From Geodermatophilaceae bacterium URHA0031 (GTDB taxonomy: Bacteria > Actinomycetota > Actinomycetes > Mycobacteriales > Geodermatophilaceae), in NCBI GenBank assembly GCA_000620205.1, contig JHVP01000005.1, positions 124,001 through 188,000 on the forward strand: a stretch of 64,000 nucleotides of DNA. The letters run 5' to 3'. Positions 16,919-28,529 of the stretch are shown here, piece after piece (within the stretch, counting starts at the first letter, position 1; the number at the start of each line of letters is the position of its first letter). Both the position numbers and the translations under genes were made by a program. Under the pieces are notes generated by a model. The model was given only the letters and a program-made list of their open reading frames with translations. It was not told where the DNA came from and made no database searches.

Positions 16919-19900
16919 ATGAGGTCAGTCGCCCCGACCGACCCGGGCGGGCCCGTGGCCGTTCCGACGGTGTCGGCCGAGACGAGGCTCGCCCGGCTCC
17001 TCCAACGACTCCTGGACGCTGCAGCGAGCTCGCTGGCCGCTGGGGATCTGGAGCCGGCCCGCTCCACCGCCGAGGAGGTTCGTGCCGTCGACCCGGACAA
17101 CCGGCGAGCCGCCGAGATCCTGCGCGCCGTGTCGGCACGGCAGCTCGGGCCGTCCGGGGAGCGGGCGCTGGTGACGCTGTTGTTCGCGGACCTGGTCGGT
17201 TCCACCATGCTGTCCGAACAGGTGGAACCCGAGCAGCTCCGCGACCTGTTCGCCTTCTACCGCGCAGCGGCGCGGGACGCGGTGCAGCGGTACCGGGGCT
17301 CCCTGATCCACTACTCCGGGGACGGCATCCTCGCGGGCTTCGGCTATCCCGAAGCGCACGAGGACGACGCACGACGGGCGGTGCTCGCCGGTCTCGACCT
17401 GGCGACGGCGATGCGGGACGCCCGTACCGACCTGGGCCGCCGCTTGGGCGTCACCCCCGAGGTCCGGGTCGGCATCCACACCGGTCGGGTGGTGGTCACC
17501 GACCTCAGCGGCGACGACTCCGTCGCCGATCGGGACTCGATCGTCGGCCTGGTGCCCAACCTCGCCGCCCGGATCCAGCAGGAGGCCGAGCCCGGCAGTG
17601 TCGTGATCAGTGATGTCACCCAGCAACTCGTGGACGCCGACTTCTACCTGCGGTCGCTCGCCGAACGGCGGTTGAAGGGCATCAGCAGGCCGGTCGAGGT
17701 CTTCGCTGTGGAACGTCCGCGCTACGCGGCGGCCCGCTTCCTGGCGGACCGGTACCGCAAGGCAGGGCTGGTCGGGCGCGACGAGCCCCGGGCGCGGCTG
17801 CTCGGCGCGTGGCAGGCGGTGCAGCGCGGGGCCGGGACCTCGGCCGCCTTCCTGGTGGTCGGCGAGCCAGGGATAGGCAAGTCGCGGCTGTCCGCCGAGA
17901 TCCTCGACCGGGTGGAGGCCAGCGGCGGTCGAGTGCTCGGCGCTGCCTGCCTGCCCTACTACGCCGATGTCTCGCTGTGGCCGATCGCCCAGATGTTCGA
18001 CCGGATGCTGAAGCACGTGCCCGACCCCGCCGGACGGCTCCGGTGGCTCATCGACGAGCTCCGCTCGGTGGGGCTGGACCCCGGACGTCTGGTCCCGTTC
18101 GTCGGCCCGGTCCTCGGGATACCCGCGACGGCCGACCACCCGGCGCCCGAGCTGGACCCGAGCGCCTTCCTCGAGGAGACCCTCGAACGACTGGTGGACT
18201 GGCTGGCCGCGGTGGCTCGGGAGACGCCACACCTGTTCGTCGTCGAGGACCTGCACTGGGCGGACCCCTCCACCCTCGCCCTGCTCGGTCGTGTCGTCCA
18301 GCGTCAGCCGGCGGGCATCCTGACCCTGACCACGACCCGGGAGGACTCCGTCGTCGCGTGGCGGAGCGACGCGTCCGTCCTGCGGCTCCCCCCACTCGAC
18401 CGGTCGACCGCCAACCGGCTGATCGACAACCTCACGGCCGGCCAGCCCCTCTCCGACGATCGGCGCGCCGTGATCCTCCGGCACGCCGAGGGCATCCCGC
18501 TGTTCATCGAGGAGCTGGCCCGCTCCGGCCTCGACGATCGGCAGGCCGAGCCGATGCCCATGCGACTGCAGGAACTGCTCACCTGGCGGCTCAAGGCGCC
18601 AGGGGTCGACCTCCGCCTGGTGCAGGTGGCCGCCACCATCGGCCCGACCTTCGCCCCGTCCATCGTGGCCGCCGTGCTCGGTGACGAGGACGCCGTCGCC
18701 CACGGACTCGAGGTGCTGGTCGATGCCGGCATCGTCGAGCCGCTCGAGTCCACGGCCGGAGCTCACCGCTTCCGCCACTCGCTGATGCGCGACGCCGCCT
18801 ACGAGACGCAGGTCCTCGACGTCCGCCGCGCGACCCACGCCGCCGTGGCCGACGCCCTCGCCGCGCAGGGCGCGGAACCGGCGCTGATCGCTGCGCACCT
18901 GGCCGTCGCCGGAGCGGCCGAGCGTGCGGTGGCCCGCTATCTGGAAGCCGCCCGTTCAGAACAGCGTCGCGGAGCACACCCGGAGACCGTCATGCTGGTC
19001 TCGCGTGCCCTGGAGCTGCTGGAGGACCTGCCGGAGTCGGACGACCGCGCCCTCGCCGAGCTCTCCGCCCGCATGTCGCGCGGACCGAGTCTCAGCTCGA
19101 TGCACGGCTACTTCTCCCCCGACGTCGAGGCGGACTTCCGGCGGGCCCAGGCGCTCGCCGCCCGGCTCGGGCGACCAGAGGTGCTCCCCGCCCTGATCGC
19201 GATCTGGGCCTACTGGCTCTCGAGCGCACGGTTGAGCGAGGCCGAGGCGGTGCTCGACCAGCTCACCGCGATGGTGGGCGAGGCCGCCTTCGCCTCGTTC
19301 CAGCCGGAGGTGCTGGGGTGCGTGGGCTACCAGGACTTCAAGCGGGGGGATCTCCGCTCGGCCCAGGAGCGGCTGGAGCGGTCGATGGCCGGCATGACCG
19401 CGAGGCCGCCCGGGCATCGCGTGTCCCCGTTGTGGCCGCTGCCCAACGACCCGCTGGCGACCGGGGCGGGAGCGCTGGCGGCCGTCAACGCCGCTCGCGG
19501 CGAGCTGGAGGAAGTCACGCGGTGGGACCGGGAGGCCATGCGCCGGTGCCAGAAGATCGGTCCGCCACGCGGTACGTACACGGTCGCCCACATCAGGTCG
19601 ACGTTCAGCACCTGGATGCACCACCTCCTCGGCGACGACGACGAGATGCGACGGGCCGCGGCGGAGGCCGTCGCCCTGAGTCGGCAACACGGCTACTCCC
19701 TGCTGGCCATGTTCGGCGCCGCGTGGGCCGGCAACACCCAGCCCGACCAGGCACCGGACCGGCAGGTGCTCGAGCAGTCGCTCGAGAGCCTCGCGAGCAT
19801 GGGTCAGCAGGGCTTCTTCGCCGGTCTCCTGGGCCGCCTGGCCGAACTCGACGCGGCGGCCGGCGACCAGCACCGGGCAGATGAGCGTCTCGCCGAGGCG

Positions 19901-20209
19901 TTCGAGATGGTCCGCCGGACCGGCGAGGAACTCGACCTGCCTGAGCTGCTCCGCCAGCGGGCTCGCTTCGCACTGGCCCGGGGAGGACACGCCGACCAGG
20001 TGGTGCCGGACCTGATCGAGGCGGTGCGCCTCGCGACCGAGCGGGGTGCCAGGGTGTCCCGCCTCCGGGCGGCAGTCGACCTCGCCCGCCTCCCGGAGCG
20101 CAGCCGACCCGAGGACTGGCGGGCCCTGCTCGCGGAAGCGAGGGACGACATGCCAGGCGCGACCATCACGGTGGACACGGCTGCCGCCGGGGAACTGCTC
20201 GACCGCTGA
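16919..20209 (+). CDS. Class III adenylate/guanylate cyclase fused to AAA/TPR regulator
   Basis: A 1096-aa multidomain protein. After about 80 residues comes a class III cyclase domain (83-270): FADLVGST gives metal Asp91, SGDGILAGF gives Asp135, and N214/R218 in LVPNLAARIQ are transition-state residues. An STAND/AAA ATPase follows, with Walker A GEPGIGKS (315-322) and Walker B-like LFVVEDLHWADPS. The last about 400 residues are helical TPR-like repeats. This cyclase-AAA-TPR plan is common in Actinobacteria and is usually described as a signalling ATPase. All cyclase catalytic residues seem present. The ATG at 16919 is chosen; a longer in-frame start lacks domain support. No membrane segment is seen. 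Confidence 0.9.
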   Translation: MRSVAPTDPGGPVAVPTVSAETRLARLLQRLLDAAASSLAAGDLEPARSTAEEVRAVDPDNRRAAEILRAVSARQLGPSGERALVTLLFADLVGSTMLSEQVEPEQLRDLFAFYRAAARDAVQRYRGSLIHYSGDGILAGFGYPEAHEDDARRAVLAGLDLATAMRDARTDLGRRLGVTPEVRVGIHTGRVVVTDLSGDDSVADRDSIVGLVPNLAARIQQEAEPGSVVISDVTQQLVDADFYLRSLAERRLKGISRPVEVFAVERPRYAAARFLADRYRKAGLVGRDEPRARLLGAWQAVQRGAGTSAAFLVVGEPGIGKSRLSAEILDRVEASGGRVLGAACLPYYADVSLWPIAQMFDRMLKHVPDPAGRLRWLIDELRSVGLDPGRLVPFVGPVLGIPATADHPAPELDPSAFLEETLERLVDWLAAVARETPHLFVVEDLHWADPSTLALLGRVVQRQPAGILTLTTTREDSVVAWRSDASVLRLPPLDRSTANRLIDNLTAGQPLSDDRRAVILRHAEGIPLFIEELARSGLDDRQAEPMPMRLQELLTWRLKAPGVDLRLVQVAATIGPTFAPSIVAAVLGDEDAVAHGLEVLVDAGIVEPLESTAGAHRFRHSLMRDAAYETQVLDVRRATHAAVADALAAQGAEPALIAAHLAVAGAAERAVARYLEAARSEQRRGAHPETVMLVSRALELLEDLPESDDRALAELSARMSRGPSLSSMHGYFSPDVEADFRRAQALAARLGRPEVLPALIAIWAYWLSSARLSEAEAVLDQLTAMVGEAAFASFQPEVLGCVGYQDFKRGDLRSAQERLERSMAGMTARPPGHRVSPLWPLPNDPLATGAGALAAVNAARGELEEVTRWDREAMRRCQKIGPPRGTYTVAHIRSTFSTWMHHLLGDDDEMRRAAAEAVALSRQHGYSLLAMFGAAWAGNTQPDQAPDRQVLEQSLESLASMGQQGFFAGLLGRLAELDAAAGDQHRADERLAEAFEMVRRTGEELDLPELLRQRARFALARGGHADQVVPDLIEAVRLATERGARVSRLRAAVDLARLPERSRPEDWRALLAEARDDMPGATITVDTAAAGELLDR

Positions 20210-20322
20210 TCACCGCCCAGCGAGTGATCGGGACGGCGGGGTGCATGACCACGTCGTCCACCCGATCCCCGACCAGGGGGTGCTGGGGGCGGCTCCCACT
20301 CCCCTGTGCCCACGTCCCTCGA

Positions 20323-20373
20323 CCAAAGAGCACGCTCGTGGTGGCGAAGGGCCCGCCAAGAGCGCGCTCTTGG
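20323..20373. repeat. Two copies of a palindromic CCAAGAGC unit
   Basis: CCAAGAGCGCGCTCTTGG at 20356-20373 is a perfect 18-bp palindrome followed by TGG. A related unit, CCAAAGAGCACGCTCGTGG, lies at 20323-20341, also followed by TGG, 33 bases away. It could be a dimeric regulator site or a REP-type element. Confidence 0.5.
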
Positions 20374-20430
20374 TGGAAGCCACGGACCCGTGACCACCCC
20401 GACGCCCCACGCTCGGCCCGAGCACGCGCG

Positions 20431-20467
20431 AGCGGCCCGACACCAGCATCCGTGGGGTCGGGCCGCT
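20431..20467. terminator. Strong bidirectional-type hairpin
   Basis: AGCGGCCCGAC (20431-20441) pairs perfectly with GTCGGGCCGCT (20457-20467) across a 15-base loop, followed by TT. It sits between the convergent cyclase gene and the minus-strand 30-aa gene, and could terminate both. Confidence 0.6.
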
Positions 20468-20610
20468 GTTCAGCCCTCGTCGGTGCTGCGCGTCGCCCAG
20501 GTCCTGGAGCTGGCCGGCCAGGACGTGGGCGGCGGTCACGACGCTGTCCAGCTCCTCGCTCGGCGGTGCCCGCCGGCCTTCCCGGAGCACCGACTGACAC
20601 AGGTCGGGGT

Positions 20611-20703
20611 TCAGTGCCGGTCGTTGCGGCGTCGGATGGTGATGATCCCGGCGACGACCAGCAGCAACGGAAGAATCAAGCCCCACATCAGCCAGCCGTT
20701 CAT
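20611..20703 (-). CDS. 30-aa single-helix membrane microprotein
   Basis: The predicted peptide starts MNGWLMWGLILPLLLVVAGI and ends in an Arg-rich tail (IRRRNDRH). It has one membrane helix with positive-inside charges, so the N-terminus would face out. GAGAGG lies six bases before the ATG, a good Shine-Dalgarno. Short tail-charged helices of this kind are often subunit-like or regulatory. It lies just downstream of glgX on the same strand but about 185 bases away. Not recognised as a named family. Confidence 0.6.
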   Translation of the reverse strand: MNGWLMWGLILPLLLVVAGIITIRRRNDRH

Positions 20704-20887
20704 GGGCCGCCTCTCTCGGTCGGTCAGGAGAACGACGACGCCTCCGACGCACCTGTTCGTGACCGTCAGGTTGCGCTGGACCTCCGCGCGCGGCGTCACC
20801 CGGAAAGGACGAGGACCGCGTGCCACGCGGAGTTCGCGCGGCCCGGCGGTCCGGTGGGGAGCGCGCCGGCTCCTGCCGAGCCGCCCG

Positions 20888-23013
20888 TCACCGATGCGTC
20901 GCCGAGGCTCGCAGCAGGCGTACCGACCGGGGCCCGACCGCGACCACGTCGCCGGCGCTGACCTTCCCCGCCAGCTCGGTCGCCGCTGGATCGAACGTGT
21001 CGATCTCCGGGTGCCAGATCTGGCCGGGACGCGAGGGCGGGATGGTGAAGTCCAGCGGCTCCCACCAGGCATTGACCAGCATCAGGAAGTCGTCGTCGAC
21101 CAGCGGGCTGCCGTCGTCGGCCAGGTCGGGCGCATCGGCTCCGTCCAGGTAGAGGGCAACGCTACGCGCCTCGGGGTCTCGCCATTCGATCTCCGTCATC
21201 GGCGTTCCGGCCGGGGTGAACCACAGCAGTTCCGCGGCGTCCTCCGCGACCAGGAACCTGCGCCGCCGGAACACCGGATGGGACCGCCGCAGGCTGATCA
21301 GCCGCCGGGTGAACTCCAGCAGCTTAGGGTCGGTCGCCGACCAGTCGAACCAGGTGGTCCGGTTGTCCTGGCAGTAGGCGTTGTTGTTGCCCTGCTGGGT
21401 GCGGCCGAACTCGTCACCGCCGACGATCATCGGGATGCCGAAGGACAACAGCAGCGTGGTGAGCATGGCCCGGCTCTGCCGAGCGCGCAGGTCGCGGATC
21501 CCGGGATCAGCGGTGGGCCCCTCGACGCCACAGTTCCACGAGCGGTTGTCGTCGGTGCCGTCCCGGTTGGCCTCGCCGTTGGCCTCGTTGTGCTTGGTGT
21601 CGTAGGACACCAGGTCGGCCAGGGTGAACCCGTCGTGCGCCGTGATCAGGTTGACCGATGCGGTCGGCCGCTGCCCCGCGTCGCCGTACAGGTCCGAGGA
21701 CCCGGTGAGGCGGGTGGCGAACTCCCCGAGCAGTCCCCCGTGGCTCCGCCAGAAGTCGCGCATCGTGTCCCGGTACTTGCCGTTCCACTCCCGCCACAAC
21801 ATCGGGAAGGTGCCGACGGCGTAGCTGTCGGCCTGGCCGACGTCCCACGGCTCGGCGATGAGCTTGCGGCGCGACACCACGGGGTCCTGGGACACCAGGT
21901 CCAGGAACGCCGACACCCGGTCGACGCTGCCGGACTGGCGAGCCAGGGTGGGCGCGAGGTCGAAGCGGAACCCGTCGACGCGCATCTCCGTGAGCCAGTA
22001 GCGCAGCGAGTCCATGATGAGCTGCAGGGCGAGCGGATCGGCGGCGTCGATCGAGTTCCCGCAGCCGGTCGTGTCCACGTAGCGGCGCGGATCGTCCGGG
22101 TCCTGCCGGTAGTAGGCCAGGTTGTCCAGTCCGCGGTGGCACAGGGTCGGGCCGGTGTGGTCGCCCTCGGCCGTGTGGTTGAACACCACGTCCAGCAGCA
22201 CCTCCAGACCGGCGGCGTGCAGGGCGTCGACCATCCCCTTGAACTCCGCGACCTGGCCACCCGGCCGGCCGGCCCGCACCGCGGCCGAGTAGCCGGCGTG
22301 CGGCGCGAAGTAGCCGATCGTGTTGTAGCCCCAGTAGTTGGTCAGGCCCCGGTCCGGGAGGAACGCCTCGGGCACGCTCTGGTGCACCGGGAGCAGTTCG
22401 ACGGCCGTGACACCCAGGTCGAGCAGGTGGGCGATGGCCGCCTCGTGGCCGAGTCCGGCGTACGTGCCGCGGAGCTCCGCCGGGATGTCCGGGTGCGTCG
22501 CGGTGAACCCCTTCACGTGCACCTCGTAGACGACCGTGTCGGCGTACCGGCGGGGCGGGGCGGGCTCGGTGCTCCACTCGTAGGCGGGGTCCACGACGAG
22601 GCTGCGCGGCACGTGGGCGGCCGAGTCGAGCGCGCTCGGCCGGTCCGGGTCGCCGGGCACGTAGTCGAGCACCTCCGGCCCGAAGCGGACCTCGCCGGTG
22701 ATCGCCCTGGCGTACGGGTCGAGCAGCAACTTGGCCGGGTTGCTCCGGGCTCCGCGGGCCGGCTCGTACGGGCCGGTCGCGCGGTAGCCGTATGCCTGCC
22801 CGGCGCCGACACCCGGCACGAACCCGTGCCAGACGGCGCCGTCCCGATCCGGCAGCGGGATCCGGGTCTCCGCACCCTGCTCGTCGAACAGGCACAGCAG
22901 CATGCCGTCGGCCGTCCCCGAGGCCACCGCGAAGTTCGTGCCCCCGTCGCCGATGGTGGCGCCGAGCGGGAACCAGAGACCCGGCCGCAGGTCCCGGGGC
23001 GCCGGTCGGCCGG

Positions 23014-23017
<4 letters not shown>
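20888..23017 (-). CDS. glgX: Glycogen debranching enzyme (isoamylase type)
   Basis: A 709-aa GH13 enzyme with an N-terminal carbohydrate-binding (CBM48) domain (about 10-110: PLGATIGDGGTNFAVAS) and a central TIM barrel. Barrel signatures are VYEVHVKGFT, DVVFNHTAEG (region I), GFRFDLAP with nucleophile Asp (region II), LIAEPWD with acid/base Glu (region III) and NLITAHDGFTLADL (region IV). It hydrolyses alpha-1,6 branches of glycogen, releasing maltooligosaccharides that can feed trehalose synthesis (TreY/Z) or glycolysis. GTG at 23017 overlaps the TGA of the upstream glucosidase gene (GTGA), indicating co-translation. Length and motifs are normal for GlgX/TreX. Confidence 0.95.
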
Positions 23018-25797
<2,780 letters not shown>

Positions 25798-25922
25798 CCG
25801 AGCGAGGTGAGCGAGGACGGTGCTGATGAACACTGCGGGACCAGGCGCTGAACGCCCGGCTGCACCGCTGTCGCCCCTGCGACATCGGGGCCGCCCGTCG
25901 GCCGCAGCCGCCCCGTGCAGGC

Positions 25923-26204
25923 CTACAGACGCATCCACTTCCCGATCGGCTCCAGGTCGAAGGCGATGAGGCCCCGCTGCACGGCCGGCAGCCCGTTCAC
26001 GATGTCCGCGGCCTCGTCCGGCGAGGCGGCCTCCAGGAACAGCACGACCCCGGGGACGTCGCCGACCTTGAGCGCGTACTCGGTCACGACCCGGTGCCGC
26101 ACGAGCTCCCATCCGCTCGTCGAGAAGGCGCTCTCGTCGAAGAACGTGGCGACCTCCGCCGGCGTGGCGCCCTCCGCGACACGGGAACTGGCCATGAAGC
26201 GCAT
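25923..26204 (-). CDS. YciI/muconolactone-isomerase-like small protein
   Basis: A 93-aa ferredoxin-like (dimeric alpha-beta barrel) protein starting MRFMASSRVAEG, with GVVLFLEAASPDEAADIVNG and LPAVQRGLIAFDLEPIGKW. The pattern matches small muconolactone-isomerase/YCII-like proteins that often form dimers and have no assigned reaction. It is about 125 bases upstream of the glucosidase gene on the same strand, and may or may not be co-transcribed with it. Confidence 0.8.
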   Translation of the reverse strand: MRFMASSRVAEGATPAEVATFFDESAFSTSGWELVRHRVVTEYALKVGDVPGVVLFLEAASPDEAADIVNGLPAVQRGLIAFDLEPIGKWMRL

Positions 26205-26491
26205 GCTTCCTCGATTCCGACTGTGGTGCCGGTGGACGGGCGGCTCGCCCGGGAGGTCGCCATGGTGGCAGCCAGGCCGGCCTCTACCGACGGACCGCCT
26301 CGTCGTTCACCTGAGGTTCATCGGCAGCGGACCGCTCCGGTCGCCGCCGCCCCGGCCGCGCCCCACCCTGACCGGCACACCGCCAGCGGCTCGATCGATC
26401 CCAGCGACGTCCTGGACGCACATCCGCGGCCGCGCCTCACGAGGTGACCAACAGGTGGACCGGCAGCTGCGCCGCGGCGTAGCGTGCGGCC

Positions 26492-27091
26492 GTGACCGAC
26501 CTCCAACAGCGGGGGCTGCACACCGACGCCACCGCCGATCCTCTCGTCGCCGCCGCCCGACGACTCGCCCACGACGTGCTCCGCGGCTCGGACGGCCGCT
26601 GGCAGCACACCGAGGGCGTTGCGCGCCGAGCCGCCGAGGCGTCCCCCGCGGTCCCCGAGGCCGACAGACCGGTGCTCCTGGCCGCGGCCTGGCTGCACGA
26701 CATCGGCTACGCCGCACCGCTGCAGCGGTCGGGGTTCCACCCGCTCGACGGCGCCTGCTACCTGCGGGACCACTCCTGGCCCGAGCCGCTGGCCGGGCTG
26801 GTGGCCCACCACTCCGCCGCCCGGTTCGTGGCCGCGGTGCGCGGGCTGGCCGCCGACCTGGAGGCCTTTCCGGCCGACCGCTACGCCAGCGGGCCGGTGG
26901 CGGACGCGCTCACCTACGCCGACCAGACCACCGGCCCCACCGGCGAGCGGATGGACGTGGAGGACCGGCTCGCCGGGATGTTGCGCCGGCACGGCCCCGA
27001 CAGCCCGAACGCCCGGGTGCACGACCAACGGGCGCCGGCCATCCGCGCGGCCGTGGACCGCACCGAGCGGGTCCTGCACGCCGGCAGCTGA
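26492..27091 (+). CDS. HD domain phosphohydrolase-like protein
   Basis: This 199-aa protein has an HD metal-dependent hydrolase domain: His in RWQHTEGVARRA, the HD doublet in AAWLHDIGYA, then HPLDGACYL and VAHHSAARF. The C-terminal Asp is in ALTYADQTT. The plan matches small stand-alone HDIG proteins found across Actinobacteria, with unknown nucleotide substrate. GTG start at 26492; no strong ribosome site. It stands alone and convergent with the secreted protein gene that follows. Confidence 0.88.
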   Translation: MTDLQQRGLHTDATADPLVAAARRLAHDVLRGSDGRWQHTEGVARRAAEASPAVPEADRPVLLAAAWLHDIGYAAPLQRSGFHPLDGACYLRDHSWPEPLAGLVAHHSAARFVAAVRGLAADLEAFPADRYASGPVADALTYADQTTGPTGERMDVEDRLAGMLRRHGPDSPNARVHDQRAPAIRAAVDRTERVLHAGS

Positions 27092-27148
27092 TCGACACCG
27101 GCGCAGCGCACCTCGAGCACGGCAGCGTCGCGGGCAGTGCAGACCCAC

Positions 27149-28237
27149 TCAGGCGGGGCGTCGGCGGCGGGCGTGGACGACCAACAGCACCGCGAGGACC
27201 GCTGCTCCCGACAGACCGCCGATGAGGACCCGGCTCCATCCGCGGTCCCGGCAGTCGTCCACCGGGTCGTCGTGCGTCAGGGCGCAGGTCATGACCGAGG
27301 CGTCGTCCTCGCCGTAGCGAACAGCCAGCTCCGCCCGGAGGTCCCGCCACTGGCGACGGGTCTCCTCGATCGCTCCCGCCACAGCTCGCGCGAAGTCGTC
27401 CCCGACCATGCCGCGCGGCGTGGTCGGATCGGTGGCCCCGCCCGTGTCCGGGTCGATCAGGCCGTTGTCCTTGTTGAGCGCGGCATGGGTGACCCGTCCC
27501 TCGCACTCACCGACGCCGGGGACCTCGTCCCTGAGGACGAAGCACCCGGTCGAGAGTGCGGGCGGCACGTCCGGAGGTGTGTCGCTGCGCAGGTCGAGCA
27601 CCGGGCTGGGTGCGGGGAGGCCCAGCCCCGGCGGGTTGTCCGCCCCGATCGGGCGGGTCGGATCCGCCTCATCGGCCCAGTTGCTGTGCGAGTAGAAGTC
27701 CTGCACCCCGTGCAGGACCCGCCCGAAGGCGACCAGGGTGGCGCACTTGGCGCGGGTCTCCGTGGCCTCCGTGCCCCGGCAGTCCGACTCGAGGTCCACC
27801 TCGTCCTCGACGACCTGACCGTCATCGTCGAGGAGAGCCGCTGCATCGACCACTGCCTCGCCGAGGCGCATCCGCAGGTGCCCGACGCAGTCCAGCAGCG
27901 CGGCGGTGGCCTCTGCCCGGGTCCGCGGGTAGCCGCCCTCGAGGAAGTCGGCACCGTCGCAGTGCGCGGCAGGATCGAAGACCTCGTCGCTGTCCGGCGC
28001 TCCGACACCGCCGAACTCGCGGTTGTGCCCCGCGAGGACGTCGATGGACGCCGCTTCGAGGCACGCGGGGCCCGAGCCAACGGCAGCCGAGCAGGACAGG
28101 GACGCGCGCGTGATCCGTTCGTGCTCGCGGTGCTGGCCGGCGCTGTCGATGGTCCCGAAGGCGCCTGCCGCCGGGGCGGACGAGGCGAGGTACCCGGCCA
28201 GGACGAGCGCCACGACACCGAGCCGCCGCCCCCTCAT
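27149..28237 (-). CDS. Secreted, membrane-anchored CinY/Het-C-like protein
   Basis: This 362-aa protein starts with a signal peptide (MRGRRLGVVALVLAGYLASS, cleavage near AGAFG). A large extracytoplasmic domain contains HREHERITRASL, six or more cysteines and the motif LHGVQDFYSHSNW. A C-terminal helix (about 335-355, VLIGGLSGAAVLAVLLVV) with RRRR follows. The H-x(3)-D-F-Y-x-H-S-N-W pattern is typical of Het-C and zinc-phospholipase-C-like folds, where His/Asp residues bind zinc. I recall close relatives annotated as CinY in actinobacteria, without known function. Start chosen at 28237 because the signal peptide begins there. The helix plus basic tail makes it a surface protein facing outward. 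Confidence 0.82.
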   Translation of the reverse strand: MRGRRLGVVALVLAGYLASSAPAAGAFGTIDSAGQHREHERITRASLSCSAAVGSGPACLEAASIDVLAGHNREFGGVGAPDSDEVFDPAAHCDGADFLEGGYPRTRAEATAALLDCVGHLRMRLGEAVVDAAALLDDDGQVVEDEVDLESDCRGTEATETRAKCATLVAFGRVLHGVQDFYSHSNWADEADPTRPIGADNPPGLGLPAPSPVLDLRSDTPPDVPPALSTGCFVLRDEVPGVGECEGRVTHAALNKDNGLIDPDTGGATDPTTPRGMVGDDFARAVAGAIEETRRQWRDLRAELAVRYGEDDASVMTCALTHDDPVDDCRDRGWSRVLIGGLSGAAVLAVLLVVHARRRRPA

Positions 28238-28529
28238 CTCAGCGCCGGCCGTCCGGAACAGCGCCGCGCAGCGTGGCCGGAGTCCTCCGTGTCGCAATCA
28301 CGATGTCCTGGTCCCCGGGGTTCGGCCGGTCTCCAGCCTGGCGCTCCGTGCGGCGTGCGCCTCATCCGGCGGTGATGACCCCCGGCCCCGGAGCCGGCCA
28401 CGCCGAGGAGCCGCCACCGCGGCGGAGGGCCCGCTGCCCATCACCGCGGGGTGAGGCACGGTGGTGCCGCACCGGGGAGGGTGTGAGGGCAGTGCGAGCA
28501 CCTGCCGCAACGCTGCTGTGGGAGGTCCG

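Larger units (their letters stand above)
20210..20610. other. Intergenic with palindromic repeats and a strong hairpin
   Basis: About 400 bases downstream of the cyclase gene without a supported gene. It contains a direct repeat of a palindromic unit (20323-20373) and an 11-bp stem hairpin (20431-20467), both listed separately. Confidence 0.5.
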
